This document shows, piece after piece, positions 21,912-33,557 of a DNA stretch of 56,494 nucleotides. The notes below the pieces were generated by a model that was not told the DNA's origin, ran no database searches, and saw only the letters and a list, made by a program, of their open reading frames with translations. This stretch comes from Zygnema cylindricum (lineage: Eukaryota > Streptophyta > Zygnematophyceae > Zygnematales > Zygnemataceae): contig JBBHKE010002014.1 in assembly GCA_037447655.1 (NCBI GenBank), forward strand, positions 1 through 56,494, read 5' to 3'. Within the stretch, counting starts at the first letter, position 1; every line of letters starts with the position of its first letter. The position numbers and the translations under genes are program-made.

Positions 21912-23073
21912 CACCGCGAATCGTAATTAGAGTAGTGAAAAAATTAGAGTAAAAAAAAAAAAACAATTAGAGTAATGAACTCTAATTTATGTGATAGAAC
22001 TTTTTCACAGAGGAAGTATACTCTAATTTATTTAAGTACTCTATATTGGGTTATATCAGCAATAATTATCCGCGCTGAAATTATGAACACTAAATTACGC
22101 AGACGTACAAAATCTGTCAGTCCGTATTGTTTTGACGTCATTATGACGCTAGTATTATTTGTCGCGCTGAATGTCAGTTAATGTTCACACTGACGATGAT
22201 GCTGTCGACGGACGAGAGTTATGCGAACGGCTTTTTTTCGATATGATTGATTTTCCGTTTAGTGCGATTTCACGTGCTAGCGCGATTCTATTAAATCATT
22301 ATCTGTAATTTTTTACTTAAAAAAGTACAGTTTTGCACGGTCGAACTTCGTCCGTACTCCACACTATTTAAAAATAACCTATATTACAATTCTGTTACGC
22401 TAATTAAACTTACCTAAATTAGAATAATGAAAAAATTAGAATCATTTACTCTATTTGATGTCATAGTGTCGAAATTTCGATCGACCGAATTAGAGTAAAT
22501 TACTCTAATTCGGTCGCTCGAAATTTCGACTCTATGACATCAAATAGAGTGAACGATTCTATTTTTTTCATTATTATAATTTAGGTAAGTTTTATTAGCG
22601 TAACAGAATTGTAATATAGGTTCGTTTTAAATAGTGTGGAGTACGGACGACGTTCGACTGTGCAAAATTGTACTTTTTTAAGTCAAAAGGTAAAAATAAT
22701 GATTTAATACAATCGCGCTCGCACGTGAAATCGGACTAAACGAAAAATAAATCACATCACAAAAAAGTCGTTCGCATAAATCTCGTCCGTCGACAGCATC
22801 GTCGTCAGTGTGAACATTAACTGACATTCAGCGCGACAAATAATACTAGCGTCATAATGACGTCAAAACTATACGGAATGACAGATTTTGTACGTCCACT
22901 TAATTTAATGTTTATAATTTCAGCGCGGATATTTATTGCCGACATAACCCAATATAGAGTACTTAAAAAAATTAGAGTAAACTTCGACTGTGAAAAAGTT
23001 TTATCTCATAAACTAGAGTTCATTACTCTAATTGTTTTTTTTTGTTTTTTTACTCTAATTACGATTCGCGGTG
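21912..23073. repeat. 1.16-kb foldback element (near-perfect palindrome)
   Basis: Left arm 21912-22498 and right arm 22500-23073 are inverted copies around a centre at A22499. The termini are CACCGCGAATCGTAATTAG and its inverse, flanked by TA on both sides (21910-21911, 23074-23075). Each arm corresponds to one MITE of the 24076-24609 type with its inner terminus lost at the centre. Arms differ by scattered substitutions and about 13 bases of indels. Transcribed, it would give a very long hairpin RNA. Confidence 0.9.
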
Positions 23074-23080
23074 TACTATA

Positions 23081-23470
23081 CACCGCCAATCGTTATTAGC
23101 GTTGTGTACGCTAATTCCGTCCCGCCTTTTTTTTTTTTAATTCTCCATTAGTGTAGTTCATTCTATTTTTTTCATTATTCTATTTAGGGTTATTTTCAGT
23201 ACGTTGTCTCTTAAATATAGTGGTGTACGGTCAGTGTCAGACCGTACATAAATGTACCTTTTTAAGATAAAAAATACAATAAATTAGTTTTACTAACCGT
23301 GGACGCATGAGAATGTGTGTTCTAAAAAGGAAAAAAAAACCAGGTCGTAAAAAATCCTGCTCGCACATATTCGTCCGACAGCCGCGTTTCGACCGTGTGA
23401 ATGTACGACTTGTGTAAGATTTGTCAGATTTTGTACGGAGATCTATATTAGAGTAAGCATGTTTGCGACC
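23081..23470. repeat. TA-flanked MITE, CACCGCCAATC subfamily (right end unclear)
   Basis: It starts CACCGCCAATCGTTATTAGCG eight bases after the foldback. Its body matches, in reverse, 36640-37028 and 39680-40072, including the ATGAGAATGTG, CGACAGCCGCGTTTCGACCG and TATATTAGAGTAAGCAT blocks. The right terminus was not located. Confidence 0.65.
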
Positions 23471-24075
23471 GACATTTTTTTTTCAAAGATCCAAATTACC
23501 ATAACCAAACAATTAGAATGCATGATTTTTTCCAAAATTTTCAAATTCTTAAATAGCGTACACCACGGTAATTATTTTTATACGCTATTTTTTTCTTTGA
23601 TTGTTTACATTTGTTTCTTGCGTTTTTGTTATGTGATCAAGGTTGTATTGTGGTTATTTCTTTTGTTTGTCTTTTTTTTGTTTTCTTTTTTTGTGATATT
23701 ACGTATTGATAAAAAAAAATATGAAAAATAGACATGCAACACCTTAATATTATATAAACAAAAACCATTTATATTACGTTTAAACAAATAATGGTTGAAT
23801 AATGCTAATGGTTTAATGTGTATTCTAGATTTAACATTAAAATATTTAATACTACATGATATATTCAGTCCAGTTCATTCATATCGTTCATTAGATTGAG
23901 ATCGAACGCTTAAATCAATGTGAAACTTTTACGCTTAATCAAACCTCCTACATGAGCGAAACGCGAATTAAACCATCCACTTGGCATCGTCATGGTCTTT
24001 ACCATGTACAATGCGCTAGTACAGTGCGTACCATGTACGAAAATCGTACGTGACGCCAACACTGAAACTACGATT
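23471..24075. other. AT-rich intergenic sequence
   Basis: No gene is seen. The stretch contains T runs and a TAC-rich segment (about 24000-24055). Confidence 0.55.
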
Positions 24076-24609
24076 CACCGCGAATCGTAATTATAGTAAA
24101 GAAAAGATTAGAGCAAAAAAACAAAAAAAAAACAATTATAGTTGTAAACGCTAATTATTGTGATATAACCTTTTCACAGAGGAAATTTATTCTACTTTAT
24201 TTAAGTACTCTATACTAGCTTATGTCGGCAATAATTATCCGTGCTGTAATTATAAACACTAAAATATTTAGACATACGAAAACCGTCAGCCCGTATATTT
24301 TGACGTCATTATGACGTTAGTACTATTTGTCTCATAGATATATACTATTTGTCTCAACTCATACTGTTGCGATTCTATTAAATTATTATTTGTACCTTTT
24401 TACTTATAAAATTACAAATTTGCACAGTCAGACGTTGTCCGTACTCCACATTATTTAAAACGAACCTATATTAGGTTTTTTACGCTAATTAAACTTTACC
24501 TTAAATAGTATAATGAAAAAATTCGAATCATTTACTCTATTTAACGTGATAGAGTCGAAATTTAAGGCGACCGAATTAGCGTTATTTACTCTAATTACGA
24601 TTCGCTGTG
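24076..24609. repeat. TA-flanked MITE (single-copy form of the foldback arm)
   Basis: Left end CACCGCGAATCGTAATTATAG, right end TTACTCTAATTACGATTCGCTGTG followed by TA. The internal sequence follows the arm of the foldback at 21912-22498, including TGACGTCATTATGACG and the CGACCGAATTAG block, but retains a proper right terminus. Confidence 0.8.
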
Positions 24610-24947
24610 TAGTGTACGGATATTGATAACACGACAACGTGGCGTGACGTCAATTTTGTCTGGACATTTATCATACCACTACAACCACGTGAAATTCAAC
24701 AAATAGGATTGTACCACGTGTCCCTTTCTTTTGTCACCAAAGACGCCAATCCTAACTCAAAACCCTCAACGGCTCAAGATCTTACACATAAAACATCGAC
24801 GGTCAATTCTCGTTGTCACCAGAGACGAAGGCGACTACCTCTTGGTTGGATTGACCTTCTGGTACAATCCAATTCGTACAAAGGCTCCGCAGGACCGTCT
24901 CTCCGTACACGCTCTCGGCCAATACCGTACCAGTGAACTGCACACTG

Positions 24948-25476
24948 CACCGCGAATCAAAGTCACTAATTTGGGTTCTTAAAATTTTTTTTTTTTTCCT
25001 CAAATAGGATATACATGATTTTAATTTTTCCTTGACGTTATTTAAGGTACCGTACAAAATAGCGTAAATCCCGAAAGTACAGTAAAATTTAAATAGTGTG
25101 GTGTACGGTCGATGTTGTACCGTACATAAATGTACCTTTTAAAGTGAAAATTTACAAAAAATGAATTATATCAGACGCGCACGCATAGCAACGTGCGCTA
25201 AAAAAAACGGATTAGTCTGACACGTAAATTAGTATGGCATGTACGGATATTTTAAATTCGCGACAGCGTACGATTTCTAATATTTTGTACGGATACATAT
25301 ATTAATGTATTTAATCGTACGGCGAATATTCCATTTTTGCTGTTCCCAAATTAGCATAAACGCCGAAATTAGAATACACCTTTTTTTTGAAAAATTTCAG
25401 ATTCTTAATTAGCATCAATTACGGTAAATTTTCTTCAACGCTATTTAAACTTTGACACTAATAACGATTCGCGGTG
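24948..25476. repeat. TA-flanked MITE
   Basis: Left end CACCGCGAATCAAAGTCACTA, right end TGACACTAATAACGATTCGCGGTG followed by TA. It is the same subfamily as 35848-36436 and 51060-51563, in opposite orientation. Confidence 0.75.
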
Positions 25477-26220
25477 TAGCTGCCAAATTCTGCCGCCCTA
25501 GCCATCAATGCAGCCGGCTTCACACGGATGAGCTCACTAGACAGCTCAACCGCTGCCGGCCGGCTGGGATCAGCAGCGAGATCCGTAACGACAAAATATG
25601 TTCCCACAGCTGACGTGGAATGATGTTCTTTAATGGCCAGAGAAATATGCTGTACGTTAGGACATCAAATCCTTCACCGTACGGTCATGTTATGTCAACC
25701 ATGGAAAGTGCGTTTCCAACGAAACGGAGTGCCATACGTTTGCCATCGTACTGCATTTTCCCCCAACACGACAAGAGGGGGGGCAAAAAGTCAAATATAC
25801 GCACTTGAATCGTCGCGAACATGGGGATTTACGCAATATATGACGTCACTGAAAATCTCGACATTTGGTTATCCCAACCTCGTGTACGAAGAATCAGAAT
25901 CTGCACTAAACGTCAAAGATGTTACATTCAAAACGAGCCAGTACATGCGGTTCTATTGGGGACTTCGGACCATCGTTAGACCGTTCTGCGCCATAGAAGA
26001 GGGACACGTTTTTTTTGAGCCACAAAAATTATGAATCTTTGCGTTCCACGTAATGTGAACACTCCTGCAGTTCCTCCGGCCGTACCGTAGGCCGTACCGT
26101 AGGTCTTCTAGGGCATCTTGCTGACCTGGCGCCTCTCAAGATTCTGTCCACCTCGGAATTTTCTAGAAGCGGAACGCCATTGACCGCACGACTGGCAAGG
26201 ATCTGACATTGGAATCATTA
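25477..26220. other. Intergenic sequence without recognised gene
   Basis: A GC-richer segment with CCGGCCGG palindromes near 25550 and a 133-codon open frame (25633-26034). The frame has no recognisable domain, no supporting splice structure and a composition like its surroundings. I treat it as chance. Confidence 0.5.
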
Positions 26221-26438
26221 CACCGCGAATCGCTATTAGGGTTAATGTTTTTTTTGCCACTTAAAACATCTTTTCTCTGTACACACTTGTCAGATTGTGG
26301 ATCTGACGGTTGTGATTGAAAAGTAAGATTCTCAGCTTCCGATTGGCGGTCTTAAATTAAAAATCGGAATAGTGTGTACGGAGAAAATATATTTTAAGTG
26401 GCGAAAAATTTGTTAACGCTAATAGCGAATTCGCGGTG
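26221..26438. repeat. Small foldback MITE, copy 2 (218 bp)
   Basis: Termini are CACCGCGAATCGCTATTAG and CTAATAGCGAATTCGCGGTG, with TA on both sides. Inside, GCCACTTAAAAC and the CTGTACACAC block are mirrored by GTGTGTACGGAG and TTTTAAGTGGC, so most of the element folds on itself. Confidence 0.8.
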
Positions 26439-27160
26439 TACTGGACTACGTGACGAGGAAGTATTTGACTTTATGATTCGCAAAGATTCAAAGAGATTCG
26501 TAGAAAAACTTGTTTTGTACCTCTGTATGACGGCTAGCGACATAGCATTAATTTTTGCGCCAGGTGTCGCTAAAATTACGGGAGTTTGCGCAAAAGAACG
26601 CGTAGGGTTTGAGGATGGCGACAAAAGCTTGGACCGAAATGTGTGGAACTAATCGAAACGTTTGAGTGGATGTCGGTCGTGGAAACTACGCGGGATTGGT
26701 TGGTTTGGTGGAGAAAGATTCTAACCACAGCTTTTGTCTACCGTACGATGATTTTCAAATTTCATGACAAACCATGACCTCAGTCACTTCTTGTGTTTAT
26801 CCGCGTTTGTCATATGGGAACCGGCGCGTATCGTGGAAGATTATGTCGTATCAATGCCGACATGAGGATGGACAGGTGGCATTTTTCGGCCACACTTCCG
26901 TACAGTACATGAGTCTTGGGCCGCAAACTGATTTCCTGTGATGTGATGACGCTACGATGGCGCTTCGCATGGCTCCAAGAATTCTCTGGCTTTTCTGTAC
27001 GGCCAGTATTCCCTACACGACACAGTATTCGTGCCGTCGTAACCGTTCTCTGCAGCATCGTCAGTTCTTCTCTTGAAGCGTTTTTTCAATCAACTATTGG
27101 AGAAGATTCAATTTGGCGACCGTCAATCGAGATCTGCGAATCTTAGTTCTCCATCGCAGC
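26439..27160. other. Intergenic sequence without recognised gene
   Basis: Only short, motif-free open frames on either strand. Nothing else stands out. Confidence 0.5.
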
Positions 27161-28058
27161 CGTCAGATTACGAGAAGATGAGTGTGCACGCGGAAAATAT
27201 TGTTTTGAAACGCGCAGTACTGTACAGTACTGTACTGTACGGTGTTCGGTGAGATTTGCTGGGACAACCATACTCTAGAACTGTCCCAGCTTTGTAAAAT
27301 TCGTGTGCTGCGTAGAGCTGTCAGCCAGCAGGCACATGCTCGACGTACGAATATTCGATTATAATTATGTGAGTCTGGGAATATCGGTAGATAGTGTACG
27401 GCGTAGACTTTTTCTCACCCCGTATGCTTTCATAGGAAGTCAGCGGAATGTTCCACCTCAGAGTGAACCTCCATCGCGGAAAAGGTGGGGCACAGTACAG
27501 TACAGTACAGTACTGTATAGTACTGTACAGTACTGTACTGTATAGTTTACTAGACTTCGTACGTTTTCGTACCGTTTCCGTACTGAGGAGCGGCCTTATT
27601 TTCATTTTGTTTTTCATTGTTTTTATTTTGTTTTTCATTGTTTTCATTTTGTTTCAGTCTCACTTAGGAGTTAGAGAGTCTTAGAGCGCAGCAAGGCACT
27701 ATTAGGTTTCTGCAATGAGTTATAGTCTTTAGTTACAACCTTTAGTTATCATCTTTAGTTATCATCTTTAGTTATCATCTTTTCTATTCTTTACCGATTT
27801 TTAGGGTTCTGACCTTTCATCTTTCATCCTTTATCTTTCTTTTCTTTAGGTTTACATAAAGTTTTGAATTAAGGAGCAGAAAATGTTACCATCTACAGTT
27901 TCTTGAGGATGCCAGTCGATTCCAGTAGTACAGTAGTGCTCTTTTTTACAATTTTTTTTTCATTAATGAGCTATTGTTTCATTTGAGAGACACATTTTTT
28001 TTTTTTCCGAGCGAGGAAAGAATCGTAAGGAAAGTCCGAGGAAAGCTCTTTTGTATCT
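27161..28058 (+). promoter_or_regulatory. Upstream region and probable 5' UTR of the bZIP gene
   Basis: Two clusters of overlapping GTAC palindromes lie at 27207-27243 and 27491-27545. GTAC is the core bound by plant SBP-box factors and by copper-response regulators, but here it also forms simple inverted repeats. Further on are a CATTTTGTTTTT-type repeat (27588-27655), three 13-bp CTTTAGTTATCAT units (about 27738-27780) and T/C-rich sequence up to the ATG. No clear TATA box was placed. Confidence 0.35.
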
Positions 28059-31000
28059 ATGGCTTCCTTCCACGTGGCAATGAGTTCAGCCATAGATTTT
28101 GAATCTCTGGAAGCTTTGCCAGAGGAGACAAGCATGACAGACGACTGGATTTCTCAGCTTCTCGACTCGGCAGATAACGGATGCATGCCAATCCTGGACT
28201 CTCCACAAAACGACAAAAATGATTCGTTTCCTTCTCTGACTTTAGATTCTAACACGGAATACGAAATCGATATAGACCAAGTTTTAGAAATTAATGAAGA
28301 AATGAATGAAGAAATGAATGGAGAAATTAATGGTAAAGAGGGTGTGGAAACGTCGAGAACTTCCCAAAGAGGTTTTAATAATGTGCATTTGTACCCGGAT
28401 GTGGATAGCAGTGTGACATCTGTCACATCTTCGGAACATTTGGGCAATGGAGGAGGAGACTTGTTTAACGATTCGAACCGTTTGACCGACTTTGACCTCG
28501 ATCCGATGACAGTCATGAATCAGGAAATGTTTGTAACTGAAACTGTTTCGGATACCGGAACGGAAACCGGAACGGGGGCTTCTAGAAGGAGTTCTCCATC
28601 GAAAGAATATCAAAGGGCGGACAGCGATTCGACAAACCCTAGTAACTCGAATAATGGGGCTCCAGCAGAGGAATTAGGGTTAGGGTTAACTGCCACTAGT
28701 TTGTTTTGTGGTGACGAATATTATTACGATCGAAAAACTGAAACAGGAAATTTGACATGGAAACCGGAAAGTACAAATAACAATATTTCCCAAAAAGATG
28801 TGGGTTTTTGGCACATGGGACAAGATACAATAAAAGACCAAAATAGTGATAAACAAATGAGAGTTCCGCCACTTAATACGATGTTTTCACCGTATAATAA
28901 TCATGAAATGCCTGACATTAAGCCCAAATGGGTCCATGGGTCCTCCATGGAAGGGACAAGCAGTGGAGGAGGAGTCTCGTCCAATGAGAAGGGAGGATCT
29001 GGGTGCTCTGGAGAGAGGAGTTCTGCCACGTGTCCAGGAGGGGGAACAGGAGGGGGGACAGGAGGGAGGAAGGGAAAAAAGAAGGGAGGGAAGGAGGACG
29101 GGTGGGAAGAGAATGGAGAGGTGAAAGAAGAGGGACATAGTGAAGATGGTAGTGATGGATGTAATGGAGAGGGAGACGTAGAGAAGAAACAAGCGAGACT
29201 CATGCGAAACAGGGAAAGTGCACAGCTGTCACGCCAAAGGAAAAAGGTGAGTGGTGGTGGTGCTGATGGTGTGGTGAGTTTTTTTTTTTTTAACTTTTGA
29301 GTCCTTTTATTTGAGTTTTTGTTTGCCTATTGGAGGTGTTTTTACCCATTTTGATTGGGTTACAGTTTCTATCCGGAGTCTAATGCCAGCATGGAAACAG
29401 TGTTGTCAGTTCAGTACAATTTCTGCATCCACGGTTTTTTCCGGGGAGTTGTTTACAAACTTTTTAGAGTTGTAGTAGTGGAAGAGAATGAATATTGGTT
29501 GACCTAAAGTGAATGTGACTGTGTTCTCTTACTGAGTTTTTTGGACATGTTGAGTTTATTTGCTGGCAATTTATGTGTATCGAAACATGTGGTTATTATG
29601 TCGATTTCAGTGGGGCAATGAAGCTGATTTTTTATCGGATGAGAGGTTTGTTGTTGTTGTTGTTGTGTTTGTTTGATTTGCATTGCGAATGTCGTTTTGA
29701 ATTGAATTCTCACAATGGTTTGGTTAGCAAAAAACGAGGATGGAATGTATTTACGGTAAATATTTGCGGTGATTCTTTTTCTTATCATGGGCTCGTCCCT
29801 TTTTTTTGCTGTCAATTGATGTAATGAAAGAGCATCTCTTTGTTTCGATTTTGGAGTTTTTCACTGTCCTTGTTTAAACTGTTTTTCTCGGTGTTTGTTG
29901 AAAAACTTGAGTTTGAACTCTGGATTCTATCCCCCGCTATCAGATCAGTGGTTTTTCATAGTCTGACGTTGATTTTTTTTTCAGTTGATGTGAAGTTCTT
30001 GATGGAAATGAATTAATGACTTTTGTCTAGGTTTGTTCTCTTTGAGTTGTTTCTGGACGTTTCCTTCCTTTCATGTATCTTTCTCCTCTTACTCCTCTTC
30101 TGTATCCTGTGTCTATCTCTCTTCACTCCTTTCTTACCTTCTCTTCCTCCTTTTTTTTTCTCTCTCCTTCTTCATTCTCCCCACCCTCTTTCAGTTTTAT
30201 CTCGACGAACTCGAAAACCGTTTGACGACAATGCAAGCCACGGTCGCGGAACTTAACACCACAATATCTCATTTAACTTCTGAAAACGTCAATCTTCGGA
30301 GACAACTCGCTTTCTACTGTTCCCCCTCTCTTCCCGGAGGAGGAGGAGGAGGGAGGCATTTGGGTCCTATGATTCCTATGCCTAATGGAGTCGGCAATCC
30401 TTACGGTATGTTAGGAATGCCTCCAATGGGTCTTATGGGACTACCAGGAGTCGTACCTTCGGTTCCTATTCCTCGACTTAAAACTAATAAGAATAACTCA
30501 GGCGCTAAAGGGGGAAAAAGGGCAAAAACTCCTCCGACTGTTGAAGAAAAGTCGAATACGAGTAAAGGAAGGAAACGGGTAAAAACTGCCGCGGGGGGTG
30601 TAGGAGTAGTAGCTCTCGCTTTGTTTTGTTTTTCGATGTTATTTAGTCCGTTTGAGAGTGTGGATAATGGAAACAGAAGTGGTCTTCTTAACAGCTTAGG
30701 GAATATATGGGTAGGACCGGGTCCACTGACAAATGAAAATAACCAATTTTTGGGAGGAGGAGGACATGGGATGGGTCGAGTTTTAATGGGAGTTGAGGAA
30801 CCTCAGAAGTGGGAGAATGAAAGTTTAGGAATCGAGAATTCGAATTTGTTTAGTTTTTGGAGTTCTTCGAGTTTTGGTAGACAGACGAAGAGTGAGAGCA
30901 AAAAGGGGAATAAGAATTCTCTCACTACAGTAAAAGACAAAGAAACAGAGGTAGTAAATGATTGGAAAGATGGCGAGGCTTTGACGGAAGAGAAAAGTTT

Positions 31001-32210
31001 GGTCAAAAAAGTCAATTCTACAGATCTTCGTCCAGTTCCCGCCTCACTATTTGTGCCTCAAAACAATCAGTTGGTGAAAATTGATGGAAATTTAATTATT
31101 AGTTCCATTATGGCAGGAGATAAAGCTGCGAGAGTGAGAGATGGACAAACCGATAGTTTCGGTCTCCAAGAAAAGAGAGAGAATTATGGGAAAATGAGTG
31201 GGAGTTTGAAGGCAGTGGAGGTTCAACAGTTGAAAGCGATGGCTATGGTGGCTATGGAAAGGGGTAAACCTCGAGTCGAAGCTTTATTACCTTCCGGTAG
31301 TAAAAAAATTGCAGAGTCGAAGGAAAAGGAGGATGGACAGCATTGGTTTCTTGGAGGAATCGCAGGTAAGATTTTCTACATTTTTATTTTCCTGTTGATT
31401 CTATAAATATGTTGATTTTCTTTTCTTGTTTTTGGTTGTTTTGGCTTATCGATTTGCTGTTAACCTTTGTTTTTTTGAAGTCTTGTCCATCTTCTTTTAC
31501 TCTGCTTGCTATTTAAAGGTTTTTTCTTGTTGTCAATGTGGTTTGGATTAGTTTTATGATATTCAGTGTTAAAATTTTAGTTAGAGTGGAATCGGATTTT
31601 GGATATACACATTTTTACTTATTCCAGAAGTGAACCACTAATCTTGCTCGAAAGTGGTTGTTGTTATCTCTTGTTTATACACTTTATTGATGGTGTTAAA
31701 TTGTCCTATGCAGGAACTATTTTGAGTTCAGAAGAATGTACGGAGATTTTTCAGTTTGAAAAATACCCAAACCCTAATAGCCCTATGGAGAGAGAGGAAA
31801 CGTTAAAAGATGTTAAAACGGGTGGACCGCAAACAAGTGACAACGTTCGAACAAATGTCACGTCACAAGGTGTCTCTTATGGGAGAGTCGGTGGGAGGCG
31901 ATTGGGAGGGAGGAGGAGATACTCTAACGCCGTCCCTCTCCCTCCTGTCCCTTTGAAAAACCAAACGGCTCCGAATGTGAAGGAGAGACCTCCGAAAGGA
32001 AAAAGTCAAAATCGGTCAATGGTGGTTTCTTTGTTGGCAAGTCCTCTTGAAGCTTCTTCCTCGGAACATGGATCCTCGAGTACCGGCCAATCGGGAAATA
32101 GTCTTTCGAGAATTTTTGTCGTTGTACTTGTTAATGGAGTGAAGTACGTCACGTATTCTTGCATGTTGCCAAATATAGGAGGTTCGACTTCAACATTGGT
32201 ACAAAATTGA
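28059..32210 (+). CDS. Membrane-anchored bZIP transcription factor, bZIP17/28/49 type (3 exons, 951 aa)
   Basis: Predicted ER-membrane transcription factor of the stress-sensor class: on ER or salt stress it is thought to move to the Golgi, be cut by S1P/S2P and release its bZIP domain to the nucleus. Exons are 28059-29246, 30195-31365 and 31714-32210, all with GT-AG introns and consistent phase. Residues 1-375 are acidic, Asn/Ser/Gly-rich activation sequence. The basic region shows N384 and R392 in the N-x7-R spacing and is split from the zipper by intron 1. The zipper heptads are L402, M409, L416, L423 and L430. One hydrophobic segment at about 530-551 follows a lysine-rich stretch. The tail after it would be lumenal and ends in the SRIFVVVLVNGVKYVTYSC block typical of this family. 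GRVLM, downstream of the membrane segment, is a possible S1P site, but no RRIL is present. The first ATG in frame was taken as start. High confidence for family, moderate for exact ends. Confidence 0.92.
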
Positions 32211-32712
32211 ACAAAATGGAACAAAATTTGAGAAGTTTTTTTGTTTTTTTATATATTTCTTTATGTTTTTTATCTTGTGACTTATTTTTGTGAGTTAAAA
32301 AGTGTGGAAACTGATACATAAAAGTTTTGCTGTACTATCTGAGGAGAGAAAACAAAGAATAGGCGGGTTTCGCTGAATTGTAGTTGTAACAATTTTGATT
32401 AAATAGGTTTTTCCGGTGAAAAAAAGAACAGTGGTTTTTGACAAAATAATGTGAAAAAATGAGACAAGCAACGGTTTCTGACCGAAAACAAATATTTTTG
32501 GTGGTTTCGGTTTGTTTTTGTTTTTTGTTTTTTTTTGGGATGATTTTTAATGGTTCAGATTTGGAAATTGGAGAATAAGATATGACACAGTTGCTTTGTA
32601 ATGGCTCAATTTTATGTATAAGGAAGAATTCTCACTAAGTTTTGAGACTGGTGATAAATTCGACTGTTGGTTGGTTTTATGTATATATGTTCATAGGTGT
32701 GTATATATATAT
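32211..32712 (+). other. Probable 3' UTR and downstream sequence of the bZIP gene
   Basis: T-rich sequence with no further coding frame. No single polyadenylation signal is clear. It ends in a short TA-repeat where a foldback-derived repeat begins. Confidence 0.45.
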
Positions 32713-33310
32713 GGAATTGATCATGGCAGTGACTATTTTGGTTGCGCACAGTCACGTCACCTTGTCAAAGATTGTACGTTTTAAGTACACATTGGTACAA
32801 ATAAAGTACCGTTGAGTTTAAATTTGACGGTCAATTAGTTGAACAACTTTGACTTTCAAAATATTGTAACAACCGGTTAAAATTTTGCCGCGCTTGTGAA
32901 TGTCGACCGTCATAATAAAATCAGCAATTCACACAGCCGGCGAAAGTTTACAGTAACAAAACTGCCGCAACCACATGTAAAGAAAAATGTTGCGCACAGT
33001 CACTTTCTCACTTTACGTGAGCTCTACAGTGAGAGCACATGTAGGCTTTTAACTTCGCCGCAAAATTGAAATTTAATCGCGAATCGTAAATAGTGCAGCT
33101 TGAATTGGTCGTGCGTGAGGACTCGCATTTTTTTATTTAGTTTGATACTTTTACGCGGGTCCGTTTTATTATAGATTACAAATTATATTTCGTTTCGTGC
33201 AATTTAATTTATCCGTACAAGACTTTTAGTACTAAAGTTTTGAGAGGTTTCATTTAGCATCATTCTTCAATTTGTGTTTAAGTTCAATGTAAGGATTCGC
33301 GATTAACTTT
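32713..33310. repeat. Partial copy of the TTAA-flanked foldback element
   Basis: It begins GGAATTGATCATGGCAGTGA and follows 55207-55850 for about 600 bp: the full left arm and the central region. The right arm is missing. Adjacent TA repeats may be the breakpoint. Confidence 0.8.
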
Positions 33311-33557
33311 CAATTTTGTGGCTGAACAGATTGCTACACAGTAGCATGCCACGCTATAAACAGTATAAAAAACAATACAGTGTATTACAAATTACTATTA
33401 CATAGCGTACTATATTTTTTCCACTTATCGCCGATAAGGAATTTGTTGGTCTCGGAGCGATATATCAAAACCCTTGACCGTTCAATAAGTGACAACTATC
33501 GGTATCAGTTTTATCGTGATAAATTTCTTGCCAATACAAAACACTAGACTTTTTAGG
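33311..33557. other. Unassigned short intergenic sequence
   Basis: AT-rich, with TATCGG-type words like those at 16.2-16.6 kb. No gene is seen. Confidence 0.4.

Noticed and set aside
21717-23099. Short open frames in the foldback and nearby as peptides
   Set aside because: They lie in self-complementary MITE sequence and appear as mirror frames of one another.
25633-26034. 133-codon open frame as a gene
   Set aside because: No domain, no intron signals that extend it, composition like its flanks, and an overlapping frame of similar quality.
28674-28690. TTAGGGTTAGGG as an interstitial telomere repeat
   Set aside because: Only two to three units, within a well-supported coding exon (Leu-Gly codons).
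28887-29203. Minus-strand frames opposite bZIP exon 1
   Set aside because: They are shadows of the Gly/Ser-rich coding sequence on the plus strand.
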